DNA of 46,589 bases from Fibrobacter sp. (GTDB lineage: Bacteria > Fibrobacterota > Fibrobacteria > Fibrobacterales > Fibrobacteraceae), in the NCBI GenBank assembly GCA_017530965.1, contig JAFXLS010000062.1, positions 1 to 46,589 of the forward strand, written 5' to 3'. Made by a program: the position numbers and the translations under genes. This document shows, piece after piece, positions 1 to 6,866 of this stretch. The first letter of the stretch is position 1, and the number at the start of each line of letters is the position of its first letter. The notes beneath the pieces were generated by a model. That model did not search any database, was not told the origin of the DNA, and worked only from the letters and a program-made list of their open reading frames with translations.

Positions 1-141
1 GATTGCCGAGGTGACGAAGGCCCAGAAGGAGAAGGAAGTCGCCATTCTCCAGGCGCAGAAGGAACAAGAAGTGGCCCGGCTTGAAGCCCTGAAAGCCTTG
101 GAAGTGGCAAAGAAAATCAAGGCCGAGAAGGAAGCCGAAGC
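1..141. repeat. Direct terminal repeat, left copy (circular overlap)
   Basis: These 141 bases are identical to 46449-46589 and lie inside the SPFH gene. Joining the copies restores one open reading frame. An exact 141-base overlap is what a de Bruijn assembler leaves on a circular molecule, so this is probably the opening point of a circular contig of about 46,448 bp and not a biological end. Confidence 0.93.
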
Positions 142-367
142 AGCCGCCAACCGTGCACTTGTCAACGCAGGCCTCACACCGCAGGAACGTGCCGAATGGG
201 AATACAAGACCAAGGTCGGCGTAGCTGAGGCCCTGGCAAAATCCTCGCACCCGCTCGTCCCGGAAATTATGATGGCAGGCGACTCCAAGGGCGGTGCCGG
301 GAATGCAATGGATGCCGTGGGATTGAACATGCTCATGGATTTGACCAACAAGCTGTCCAGCAAGTGA
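1..367 (+). CDS. SPFH/band-7 (stomatin-prohibitin-like) protein, C-terminal part
   Basis: This is the end of the protein that starts at 45532; the frame continues across the circular junction (codons start at base 2). The visible part is the end of an Ala/Lys/Glu-rich coiled coil, then a conserved-looking tail beginning AGLTPQERAEWEYKTK and ending LTNKLSSK. Tails of the form AGLTP..K...KT..GVAEAL are common in bacterial SPFH proteins. Base 367 ends the stop codon. The next gene starts 221 bases later, behind a tRNA-like element. See 45532-46589 for the N-terminal part. Confidence 0.85.
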   Translation, partial: IAEVTKAQKEKEVAILQAQKEQEVARLEALKALEVAKKIKAEKEAEAAANRALVNAGLTPQERAEWEYKTKVGVAEALAKSSHPLVPEIMMAGDSKGGAGNAMDAVGLNMLMDLTNKLSSK

Positions 368-444
368 AAGGGCAAGCCCACGGAAGACACCGTGAGGATT
401 CCAGAAACATCAAACCAGTCGGCGTTAGTCTTAAAATAGGAAAA

Positions 445-560
445 TCGGTTGTAGCCTAGTGGTCAGGCAGCACGGCATTGAATGGAAGCAATGCGAGCGT
501 GTCCCGTTCCCACTTCCATAAAGGGGCGGCTTTGACGCGGGTTCGAGTCCCGCCAGCCGA
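445..560 (+). tRNA. tRNA-like RNA with an oversized central region; anticodon not assignable
   Basis: The ends fold as a tRNA. The acceptor strand 445-451 pairs with 554-560 over 7 bp with one G-U. A D-arm uses GCC 454-456 and GGC 466-468. A perfect T-arm has stem 537-541/549-553 and loop TTCGAGT. Between the D- and T-arms lie 68 nt where a normal tRNA has about 22. They can form GCACG 470-474 with CGTGT 498-502, an inner 6-bp stem GCATTG 475-480/CAATGC 489-494 with an 8-nt loop, and a hairpin at about 504-529. I cannot place a normal 7-nt anticodon loop with U33. It may be an atypical tRNA, a tRNA with an insertion, or a tRNA mimic. Confidence 0.5.
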
Positions 561-588
561 GATACTTTAACCATAGGAGAAATGAGAA

Positions 589-966
589 ATGGATAAAATA
601 ATGGACGTTTTGTCGAGCATGTCCGCCATGGTCGCTGTCAAAGACCACGCCCCATCAAGCGAGGAAGAACGTTGCAGCGAACGTGTTCTGGAACTAGCGA
701 AAAAACTTGATGAGCTAAAAATCCCGTACAAGAAAAGAAACCTGTTCGGTTGCGTGGACCAGCTGACGTTCGAGTGGGGCGGCGGGTCCGACATTGTCTG
801 CCACATCGGAAGCTACGGACATGAGCAGGGACTTTTCGAAGTCATGGGCAAAGACCTCATGACGAAAGAGGAACTGGAATGCGACACCGTTGCCGGAAAC
901 ATCAAAATGGAAGATGCCGTTGCAAGAATCAAGAAGGCTTACGAAAAATCCAAGGAGCAGGAATGA
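589..966 (+). CDS. Hypothetical protein (125 aa)
   Basis: I do not recognise the family. The ATG at 589 follows a clear AGGAG-type ribosome site; a second ATG at 601 is possible. The protein is acidic and soluble with a helical N-terminal half, a Gly-rich stretch WGGGSD near residue 65 and a charged C-terminal helix. Its stop overlaps the start of the ASCH gene (ATGA), so the two are translationally coupled and may act together. It begins the last section of the rightward operon before the integrase. Confidence 0.65.
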   Translation: MDKIMDVLSSMSAMVAVKDHAPSSEEERCSERVLELAKKLDELKIPYKKRNLFGCVDQLTFEWGGGSDIVCHIGSYGHEQGLFEVMGKDLMTKEELECDTVAGNIKMEDAVARIKKAYEKSKEQE

Positions 967-1367
967 ACATCATTTTATCCATCCACCCGAAGTGGGCTAA
1001 CCTGATATACGACGGCAAGAAGACTATTGAGTTGCGAAAGGACCTGCCGCATCGAATGTGCCCCGTCAAGCTGCGCGACGGAAATCCCGACTTTAAGGTC
1101 TACCTATACGAGACGACACCCGTTCGCAAGATAACCGGATTCTTTTATTGGGGAGGCGTAAAAATAATCGATTCTCGAGGAATGAAAGAAGACAATCCTT
1201 ATTTGGTTGCCGGACAAGCAAGCCTTAAAGAATTGCAAAAATACCAAGGCGAAAATTGCAGCATTTGCGCCTGGCATATTGACAAGCCGCAAAAGTTCAG
1301 GGACCCGCTACCCATAGACCTATTTGGAATGAAACGTCCACCGCAAAGCTGGCGCTACATAGATTAA
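963..1367 (+). CDS. ASCH-domain protein
   Basis: The 134-residue product opens with LSIHPKWANLIYDGKKTIELRK, the first strand-helix of ASCH (PUA-like) domains, where the G-K-K-T-x-E-x-R pattern lines the putative RNA- or nucleotide-binding cleft. Family knowledge: ASCH proteins are small beta-barrels linked to RNA binding or modified-nucleoside chemistry and are common in phages. The length matches a single domain. The ATG overlaps the preceding stop by 4 bases. Substrate and role here are unknown. Confidence 0.8.
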   Translation: MNIILSIHPKWANLIYDGKKTIELRKDLPHRMCPVKLRDGNPDFKVYLYETTPVRKITGFFYWGGVKIIDSRGMKEDNPYLVAGQASLKELQKYQGENCSICAWHIDKPQKFRDPLPIDLFGMKRPPQSWRYID

Positions 1368-1382
1368 AATAATGGAGGACGC

Positions 1383-1601
1383 ATGAAAAATATCGCAGGG
1401 ACAGACTGTCTAAGCGTCAAAGAACTCGTCGATTTTTCCGGGTTCTCTCGCTCGTACATTGAAACGCTCGTCGCATTGACAAAGGAAGGGAAACTTTCTC
1501 CGCCTCTGCCCTTCTACGATTTCGTGACTAAAAAACGCCACAAGTATTACTTCAGCGTTAAAGCCTTCAATTCTTGGCTCGATGCCAGAAGTTCCGTATA
1601 G
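1383..1601 (+). CDS. Excisionase/AlpA-like small HTH protein
   Basis: The 72-residue protein has a winged-helix (MerR/AlpA-type) layout: CLSVKELVDFSGFSRSYIETL is the helix-turn-helix, followed by a wing and a C-terminal FNSWLDAR helix typical of AlpA/excisionase proteins. It has an ATG with GGAGG 4 bases upstream. It sits directly before and overlaps the longest integrase reading frame, the usual xis-int order. Inferred role: directing excision and perhaps regulating int. Family placement is from pattern, so plain regulation is possible. Confidence 0.65.
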   Translation: MKNIAGTDCLSVKELVDFSGFSRSYIETLVALTKEGKLSPPLPFYDFVTKKRHKYYFSVKAFNSWLDARSSV

Positions 1602-1611
1602 GAAAATCAAA

Positions 1612-2631
1612 ATGAAAAGATATAGTATCTTTCAAAAGCATAAGCGTAAAGGCAACATGACCTGGTATGGCCGGATTTCTGAAAACGGCCTTTTCCACGT
1701 CATTTCGCTCGGCACAAAAAAAAAGGCCGACGCCATCGCCTGGCTCGATCTGATGAATGCGCAAAAGTTTCTTCCGGAAGGATTCGCGAGCGACAAGCCC
1801 GACGCGCACCTGGTCGAGCTCAAGAATAAGTTCGTCGATTCCATCGAGGTCGCCAACTCCGCGAGCGACGCAACCGTCCGCGCTTACCAGCTCAGGCTTT
1901 CGTATTTCCTCGAGTGGGCCGCATCGAGAGGCAAGAAACTTGTTTCACAGGTCAGCGACAAGGACGCCGTTGAATTCTCGACCGTCATCGCCACCAAGTA
2001 CGCCCCGAAGACCGCAAGCGAGATCCTGAAGCTCACCAAGGCCATGTTCTCTTTCTCGCAACGCATCTACAAGACCATCGGGAACCCGTTCGAATACGTG
2101 CGCCGACCGAAGCTCAAAAGGACCGCAAAAGGTTTTTGGACTCCGGAAGAAATCAATGCAATCCTGGCATCAGCGCCAAGCACTTCTTTCCGCAAGTTTT
2201 GGGCCCTCATGGCATTCGCCGGGCTCCGCTATTTCGAGGCCCGCGATTTGCGCTGGAAAAACGTCGCTGACGGCAAAATCACGCTCATCGGCAAGGGCGA
2301 CAAGCTGGCCACCGTTCCGGTCTCCGAACGCCTCAAAAACGAGCTTGGCGAGCCTGGGAACCCGGACGAAACCATCGTGGCCGCAGGCACATTCGCCAAC
2401 AACACAACGAGCATCCGCGCTCTCCGCGACGCCGTTATCAAGGCGGGCTTGGATCCCGAAGGCGCAAACAATCACAAGTTCAGGCACAGCTTCGCCAGCA
2501 ACCTCATAAGGTCAGGCGTGAACGTCAAGGCTGTCCAGCAGCTGATGCGCCACGAATCCATCGACATCACCCTGAATACTTATTCGCACCTGATGCAGGA
2601 CGACCTCAAGGATGCCATCAACGCGATTTAG
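1612..2631 (+). CDS. int: Tyrosine-family phage integrase
   Basis: This site-specific recombinase joins attP to the host tRNA-Lys attB. From ATG 1612 it is 339 aa. Residues 1-60 form an arm-binding-like basic domain, about 65-165 a core-binding SAM-like domain, and about 175-339 the catalytic domain. The full catalytic set is visible: R206 (GLRYFEA), K231 (GKGDK), H288 and R291 (HKFRH), H314 (LMRHES) and nucleophile Y324 (NTYSH). ATG 1612 has AGGA upstream; an in-frame ATG at 1582 inside the excisionase gene would add 10 residues. The attP core lies 1.2 kb downstream. Confidence 0.95.
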   Translation: MKRYSIFQKHKRKGNMTWYGRISENGLFHVISLGTKKKADAIAWLDLMNAQKFLPEGFASDKPDAHLVELKNKFVDSIEVANSASDATVRAYQLRLSYFLEWAASRGKKLVSQVSDKDAVEFSTVIATKYAPKTASEILKLTKAMFSFSQRIYKTIGNPFEYVRRPKLKRTAKGFWTPEEINAILASAPSTSFRKFWALMAFAGLRYFEARDLRWKNVADGKITLIGKGDKLATVPVSERLKNELGEPGNPDETIVAAGTFANNTTSIRALRDAVIKAGLDPEGANNHKFRHSFASNLIRSGVNVKAVQQLMRHESIDITLNTYSHLMQDDLKDAINAI

Positions 2632-2653
2632 TATATTATTGAACGAGGAATAC

Positions 2654-3097
2654 ATGATGGACAAAAAATCACAATACACAACATTCAATTCTAAATCCCA
2701 GAAGATCGAAGGACTACTAAACCCTGTTGTCGTAAAAAACGAACCTGAAAAAGATGATTCAAACATGACCATATTTGGAATCATGGATAATATTTTCGAC
2801 AATTTTAAAAATGAAAAAATTTCCGAAGTTATTCTTGACCGAATTCACGACGCGCTTGAAAATCGTTTAAAGTATAAATTTAACGAATATAAAATAGTAA
2901 CAACCGACGAAGAACGAGAAATTTTAATCAAGGCAATGATTGAAGAATATTTTGGTCTTAAATTTGCTTCACCGATAGTAAATTTACAGGCCGCATTCAT
3001 CAATACTCAATTTATGAAAATTAGTTTTAAAACGCTGAAAGATATTATAAATCCAGCAATCAAAAATGTTAAAGTAGAGGTCAAGATTGATGCCTAA
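2654..3097 (+). CDS. Hypothetical protein, first gene of int-attP cassette
   Basis: The 147-residue protein is not recognised. It starts at ATG 2654 behind GAGG and is preceded by only 22 bases after int. It is mostly helical and rich in Asn, Ile and Lys, with codons clearly more AT-rich than int. It has no membrane segment or Cys cluster. Its end overlaps the next gene by 8 bases, so the two form a coupled pair. Composition and position between integrase and attachment site fit a recently acquired accessory cassette. Confidence 0.6.
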   Translation: MMDKKSQYTTFNSKSQKIEGLLNPVVVKNEPEKDDSNMTIFGIMDNIFDNFKNEKISEVILDRIHDALENRLKYKFNEYKIVTTDEEREILIKAMIEEYFGLKFASPIVNLQAAFINTQFMKISFKTLKDIINPAIKNVKVEVKIDA

Positions 3098-3605
3098 AAC
3101 CTACCTGAGCGCCGACGAAAATGACCGCCACAATATTCGCGGAGGCCCTTTAAGACATTTTCCGGACGAAATGGACTTTGACCCAGTGTTCAAAGTCAAT
3201 CTCGAAGAATTTTCTAAACGCTTAATTCCGCAGCGCAAACCTAATGGCGGTTACGATTTCAACAAATGTTTTCATTCCGTCGAAAACCTTGAAGACACTT
3301 TTTTCAAGCTGATTCTGAAAGTCGAAAAAGAATCCGAAAAGCGTCTCAAGGCGATGATGTGGTTTCATCAAGATTACAACCCGAAACACTACAGATTTAC
3401 GGTCCATCCATCCAACATTATTCGTGGCGACAACGGACAACGATTTGAAATCAGCAGAACCCTCGAATACCATCCGCCAAAACGCAACGGACACCGCCGC
3501 AATCACGCCCCAAGCGAGCTCTACAAAGATTTTTTCGACAAGGCTGCACAAGAAGACATCGAAAAAAAAATTTGCCCGTCCAGACGCCATTTAAAGAAAA
3601 ATTAA
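3090..3605 (+). CDS. Hypothetical protein, second gene of int-attP cassette
   Basis: The 171-residue protein is not recognised. ATG 3090 overlaps the previous gene. It has an Asp/Asn-rich N-terminus, a middle with NKCFHSVENLEDTFFKLI and several His/Arg-rich stretches (WFHQDYNPKHYRF, PPKRNGHRRNH) that would suit nucleic-acid or metal binding, but no catalytic motif I can name. It is the last gene before attP, so in the prophage it lies next to the host chromosome. Inferred role: lysogenic conversion, immunity or defence; no direct evidence. Confidence 0.6.
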   Translation: MPKTYLSADENDRHNIRGGPLRHFPDEMDFDPVFKVNLEEFSKRLIPQRKPNGGYDFNKCFHSVENLEDTFFKLILKVEKESEKRLKAMMWFHQDYNPKHYRFTVHPSNIIRGDNGQRFEISRTLEYHPPKRNGHRRNHAPSELYKDFFDKAAQEDIEKKICPSRRHLKKN

Positions 3606-3810
3606 AATGAATTTATAAAAACAACCCTAAAAACACAAACTTCACAAGCGTGTTTATTTTGGTTTTTAGGTGGTTACAAAATGGTGACTACATCCACACG
3701 CAACCAAAAAAAACGGCAAAATTACACCAAAAACAGCAAATAGTGAATTTTGCGTATTTTTGCGAAAATCGGCATTTTTCCAGGCGCAAAAACCAGCCGA
3801 AATTATAAAA

Positions 3811-3843
3811 AAAGTGCCGAAATCTTGACGAAATCGGCACTTT
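3811..3843 (-). terminator. Intrinsic terminator abutting attP (serves tRNA-Lys on the minus strand)
   Basis: A perfect 10-bp inverted repeat, AAAGTGCCGA 3811-3820 and TCGGCACTTT 3834-3843, is followed on the minus strand by a run of T. It starts 2 bases past the tRNA-Lys 3' end, exactly where a tRNA terminator belongs. Read on the plus strand it can also end the int operon. The upstream stretch 3606-3810 has no gene; it is AT-rich and probably holds integrase arm sites I could not define. Confidence 0.8.
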
Positions 3844-3845
3844 AG

Positions 3846-3894
3846 TGGATGATGCAGGGGTCGAACCTGCGACCCGCTGATTAAGAGTCAGCTG
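3846..3894 (-). other. attP core: 3' half of a tRNA-Lys(CTT) gene
   Basis: On the minus strand these 49 bases are the anticodon arm to 3' end of a tRNA: anticodon stem 3888-3892/3876-3880 with loop CTCTTAA (anticodon CTT, U33 and A37 present), variable region 3871-3875, T-arm 3866-3870/3854-3858 with loop TTCGACC, the acceptor 3' strand 3847-3853 and discriminator A at 3846. The 5' half is missing: beyond 3894 the sequence turns to AT-rich DNA. Phages that integrate in tRNA genes carry such a segment so the host gene is rebuilt after recombination. Confidence 0.88.
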
Positions 3895-3989
3895 ATGTTT
3901 TATTTTGAGACAACAAAAGGCTTATACAGACTATGGTCATTTTTTGGTTACAATCAAAAAAAATATTATTTTAACAAAGGAAATAAATA

Positions 3990-4199
3990 ATGAAAAAATT
4001 AATTGAAAAAACTCTACCCGCTCTACCCGGTTACGCAGAAATGAAAAGCGCTCCAGACAACATGCACACATGCGCAGTATGTAAATTTTGGTATCCTAAT
4101 GCAGAAATGACCTACGGCCATTGCGTTGCAGATTTAAGAATATCACGTGGCACCAACGGAGACGGATATTGCGACAACTTTAAATACAGAGGACGTTAA
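3990..4199 (+). CDS. Small Cys-rich (zinc-binding-like) protein
   Basis: The 69-residue protein contains HTCAVCKFWY, then HCVADLRISR, then GYCDNFKYR: four cysteines spaced like small phage zinc-knuckle proteins of the C-x2-C...C...C type. It starts at ATG 3990 with AAAGGA upstream and is followed 3 bases later by the next gene. It is the first gene past attP, so in the integrated prophage it lies at the edge opposite int. The 95 bases before it (3895-3989) are AT-rich and probably contain its promoter, but no clear -35/-10 pair was found. Function unknown. Confidence 0.65.
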   Translation: MKKLIEKTLPALPGYAEMKSAPDNMHTCAVCKFWYPNAEMTYGHCVADLRISRGTNGDGYCDNFKYRGR

Positions 4200-4202
4200 A
4201 AA

Positions 4203-4763
4203 ATGAACGACAAATTGAGAACACTAAAAGACCTGCACGAAAAAGCAATAACAGAAATTTTAAACGACGGTTTGATAAAAGATTTGGACAAAATGTTGAC
4301 AAAATTCGGAGAGCAGAACGGCTATCCAGTAATTTTTGTCGTCACAGCAAAAACATTTGACCCACCAAAAGAAGACATCGCCCACAGCGCAATCATCACG
4401 GATCAACTTGACGTCAAGTGTTTCAAAAGTAACGAGATGCACGAAGCGGCCGACTACGCCCAAAAAATCTCAGGCGTTCTTGGCGCATTCGATCCGCGGC
4501 CACGAATAGATTCCAAAGAATTCCAAAAACAACTCGACAAGCAAAAACGCTTTCAAACAGTCCAAAACAACGCCATGATTGAACATTTCAACAAAATGGT
4601 CAAAAAATACAAGCTCCAGGACTTGGTAACGCAAGTTGAAGCAACGGGACAAAACGAGTTTACCGCCATTTTACCGTTCATAACCGCCCCTGAAGATCTG
4701 CAATACTACTACAACAACGTCATCTGTCATCTTCAGCAATGCCGTCAACACAACTTAAGCTAA
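4203..4763 (+). CDS. Hypothetical protein (186 aa)
   Basis: I do not recognise it. The ATG lies 3 bases after the preceding stop with AGAGGA 12 bases upstream. The sequence is soluble and mixed alpha/beta, with a hydrophobic strand YPVIFVVTAKTF near residue 45 and a long Lys/Gln-rich helix around residues 105-150. A strong terminator follows immediately. Together with 3990-4199 it forms a short rightward unit at the prophage edge, separate from the leftward virion genes. A role in lysogeny is inference from position only. Confidence 0.65.
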   Translation: MNDKLRTLKDLHEKAITEILNDGLIKDLDKMLTKFGEQNGYPVIFVVTAKTFDPPKEDIAHSAIITDQLDVKCFKSNEMHEAADYAQKISGVLGAFDPRPRIDSKEFQKQLDKQKRFQTVQNNAMIEHFNKMVKKYKLQDLVTQVEATGQNEFTAILPFITAPEDLQYYYNNVICHLQQCRQHNLS

Positions 4764-4766
4764 AGA

Positions 4767-4801
4767 AAGCGGCCCGGAATCATCCAGGCCGCTTCTTTTT
4801 T
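4767..4801. terminator. Bidirectional terminator between convergent units
   Basis: The stem AAGCGGCC 4767-4774 pairs with GGCCGCTT 4787-4794, followed on the plus strand by C and six or more T; on the minus strand the flanking AAAGA gives a weaker T tract. It separates the rightward gene ending at 4763 from the leftward virion operon ending at 4815. Confidence 0.85.
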
Positions 4802-4814
4802 AGCGCACCACGGA

Positions 4815-5048
4815 CTACTTTGCCACGGCCGCCGAAGCAACAGTCGGCTTCGGGGCTTCGGCATTGTCAGCCATAGACATGATTTCTTCACGGCACTTGA
4901 TGGACTTGAGACAGTCCTTGATGCCATCGAGAGTCATGTGGTCCTTGATGCGGCCGCCATCCTGATCAACCTGGTCATTCAGGTCTTCAAGGTGACGGCA
5001 GAGCGTCTTTTCGGTGCGCTCCAGAACCGCTTTCATGCGTTCGGTCAT
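4815..5048 (-). CDS. Hypothetical small protein, last gene of the late region
   Basis: The 77-residue protein starts at ATG 5048, overlapping the preceding stop (ATGA). It is helical and acidic, with one Cys pair region (LCRHLEDLND, SIKCREEIM) and an Ala/Pro-rich tail. Its length and helical pattern would suit a coiled-coil oligomer. It is coupled to 5045-5386 and 5400-5897, the three genes past the fibres. I cannot name a function; a virion accessory or lysis-timing role is possible. Confidence 0.6.
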   Translation of the reverse strand: MTERMKAVLERTEKTLCRHLEDLNDQVDQDGGRIKDHMTLDGIKDCLKSIKCREEIMSMADNAEAPKPTVASAAVAK

Positions 5049-5386
5049 TGCGTAACCTCCATTTCGGCGGCACCCTGCATCTTCGCAAGAAGGGCCGGGA
5101 CATCTTCGCTGGTAAACGAGAATCCGAAATAGGACACCTTCGGCACGTTGGAAAACGCCAGGTCGAGAGCGGCCTTTGCGGAATCCAAATTTACCATGTC
5201 GTTGGCAAGAACGCCGAACATTTCCATCCATGGTTTGATTTTGGAAACGAGTGCTCCAGGATTACTCTTGAGCGCCCCGAGAGCTGCAAATCCAAGAAAA
5301 CGGTCGCCCATTTTCTGAATTGTTGCCACCTGGTCGGCCATGAAGCCAATGAAGCCGTCTACGGCTTTATCAAGCGAAATCTGCAT
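5045..5386 (-). CDS. Hypothetical protein (113 aa)
   Basis: Not recognised. It starts at ATG 5386 with GAGG upstream and overlaps the next start. The middle is Gly/Ala/Leu-rich (RFLGFAALGALKSNPGAL) and moderately hydrophobic, possibly amphipathic helices instead of true membrane segments. It lies between a Gly-rich structural-looking protein and a small helical protein, downstream of the tail fibres, where lysis or tail accessory genes are usual. Nothing in it resembles a known holin closely enough to claim one. Confidence 0.55.
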   Translation of the reverse strand: MQISLDKAVDGFIGFMADQVATIQKMGDRFLGFAALGALKSNPGALVSKIKPWMEMFGVLANDMVNLDSAKAALDLAFSNVPKVSYFGFSFTSEDVPALLAKMQGAAEMEVTQ

Positions 5387-5399
5387 AGGCTACCTCTTT

Positions 5400-5897
5400 T
5401 TACGCGGCCTGCGACGTGCCGGAGGAAGAGGTGGCAGGGGTAACGGTGCCGCTACCGGCTGCGACGGGCGGAGCGGGCGGAAACGGGGACACGAAAGCGG
5501 GCCCCCAGCCCGGAGCCACGGCGTAGTTCGGCACGAACGGAGCGCTGATGCGGTTCACGATGTTCTGCAGGCCCGCAATGCGGTCGCCAAGGATCTGGTC
5601 GCGCAGCGGGTCGGTCTTTTCGTCGGCCAGGACGCGGGCTTCAAGATTCGACACACGTTCGGTCAGGACGGCGATCTTGTTGTCGGAATACTGCTGAGCC
5701 TTGAGCAAAGCAATTTCGTTGTCCTTCTGGGCCAACTGGTAAACCGGGCTCGTAGCCGGATTCTGGTTGCCGAAGAGGCCACCGAGACCGTTGCCGTTGC
5801 GCCCGCCGCTGGCAAGCGCCGTGCCGATGACGCCGAGCGTGAGACCGGCAGTTCCAACGCCCTTGGAGGCGTAATCGTTGTTTTCGTAAGTAGCCAT
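5400..5897 (-). CDS. Gly-rich hypothetical phage protein (165 aa)
   Basis: The start is ATG 5897, with GGAG 8 bases upstream, not the longer frame to 5936. The N-terminal 60 residues are Gly/Ala/Leu-rich (VGTAGLTLGVIGTALASGG, then GLGGLFGNQN); a coiled coil follows (DNEIALLKAQQYSDNKIAVLTERVSNLEARVL) and then a Pro/Ala/Ser tail. The layout recalls small phage structural proteins with a buried glycine-rich helix, and the first segment could insert in a membrane. A terminator hairpin lies directly upstream of its ribosome site, which is unusual. Confidence 0.6.
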   Translation of the reverse strand: MATYENNDYASKGVGTAGLTLGVIGTALASGGRNGNGLGGLFGNQNPATSPVYQLAQKDNEIALLKAQQYSDNKIAVLTERVSNLEARVLADEKTDPLRDQILGDRIAGLQNIVNRISAPFVPNYAVAPGWGPAFVSPFPPAPPVAAGSGTVTPATSSSGTSQAA

Positions 5898-5924
5898 AAA
5901 ACTATCTCCTTTGGTTTGGAAAAC

Positions 5925-5950
5925 AAAAAACCGCACGGATTCCCGTGCGG
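5925..5950 (-). terminator. Terminator after the tail-fibre genes, directly ahead of gene 5400-5897
   Basis: An 8-bp perfect stem, CCGCACGG 5931-5938 and CCGTGCGG 5943-5950, is followed on the minus strand by TTTTTTGTTTT. It is flanked by TTTGGAAA and TTTCCAAA, which can extend the pairing. It ends the fibre transcript, yet the next gene's Shine-Dalgarno starts only about 17 bases beyond it, so transcription of 5400-5897 must rely on read-through or release of this hairpin. Confidence 0.8.
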
Positions 5951-6039
5951 CATTTCCAAATCTACGGAGATAGTCTCGCCTAATGGCGATTTTGAAAAAT
6001 TCTTATAAATTTAGTTTGTACACGTTCCTTTTAAATTTT

Positions 6040-6861
6040 TTACGTCCCACGGATCTGGACCACCGTCTCAACGCGCAGTTCGGACGAGTCGTTGTAACTA
6101 TTGCGAATCATAGACGACCCGTCGTGGATACGAAGCACCGGATCGCCTATCCATTGCGTCCCGTTGGTCGCCCTGTACGTACCAGCCCACACCATCAAGT
6201 CACCGAACTTGACGGAAGAGCTACCCGCCGCGGTGATTCTCTTCTTCATATTCAACGAGAGCAGCCTCGCTGAACCGTTCCCCTCGAAGAACGGGACATA
6301 CACCCCGCGCATGTTAGTCGCCATAGCATCTGCTACTTGAAGGTCATTGCTGTGGATGCACACCGTAACGCCCCAGTCATAGCATCCCGTCGCCTCGACA
6401 CCTCGTGTCCAGCCATCTTCCAAATACAAGTCCGAATGTACGGCCGACTCGGCAGGAAGCCCTCCGTTACCAACAACGTCCATGTCGGATACAGACGACG
6501 TTCGTTTCGGGAACAGCCATAACTCGTCGTTATCGTCGTTGGGAAAGTTCGTCATCATGGATGTCGCTAAACCATAATCTGAAGTGTCGGAATCCTGCCC
6601 AAGCCACCATTGTCCGTGGTGACCCACACGGAACACGCTGTAGTTCTCGTTGCACTCGTAACCAAGAGTTCCGCTTATCTTTTTTACCTTGAACGGTACG
6701 TAGTGTTCACTGCGCAGACACGTCCCAATAGCAACGGCAGAAAGCCCTAGCGAACGCCCCGGCTGGAGGAAACGCGTCCCGTTCCGTCCGATGATGCAAA
6801 AAACCCTGTCGGCGGTGATGTGCCTCGTCATTATGGCGTCAAACCCGTTAACCTTCGGCAT
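6040..6861 (-). CDS. Putative tail-tip/receptor-binding protein (273 aa)
   Basis: It starts at ATG 6861, 5 bases after the long fibre gene; the longer frame to 6924 overlaps that gene. The protein is beta-rich, with many Gly, Asp and Trp residues (HGQWWLGQDSD, NDELWLFPKR, RGVYVPFFEG) and no recognised enzyme motif. As the last fibre gene after two large fibre proteins it probably forms the distal adhesin or a fibre-bound tip. This is inferred from position and composition. Confidence 0.6.
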   Translation of the reverse strand: MPKVNGFDAIMTRHITADRVFCIIGRNGTRFLQPGRSLGLSAVAIGTCLRSEHYVPFKVKKISGTLGYECNENYSVFRVGHHGQWWLGQDSDTSDYGLATSMMTNFPNDDNDELWLFPKRTSSVSDMDVVGNGGLPAESAVHSDLYLEDGWTRGVEATGCYDWGVTVCIHSNDLQVADAMATNMRGVYVPFFEGNGSARLLSLNMKKRITAAGSSSVKFGDLMVWAGTYRATNGTQWIGDPVLRIHDGSSMIRNSYNDSSELRVETVVQIRGT

Positions 6862-6866
6862 GATGG

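Noticed and set aside
463-648. Short minus-strand frame with GWRDSNPRQSR
   Set aside because: This is the well-known false peptide from translating tRNA T-arm sequence; it supports the tRNA-like element and not a gene.
3606-3810. Integrase arm-type sites such as GGTTACA copies
   Set aside because: Only two loose copies (near 3672 and 3947) in AT-rich DNA; not enough to call sites.
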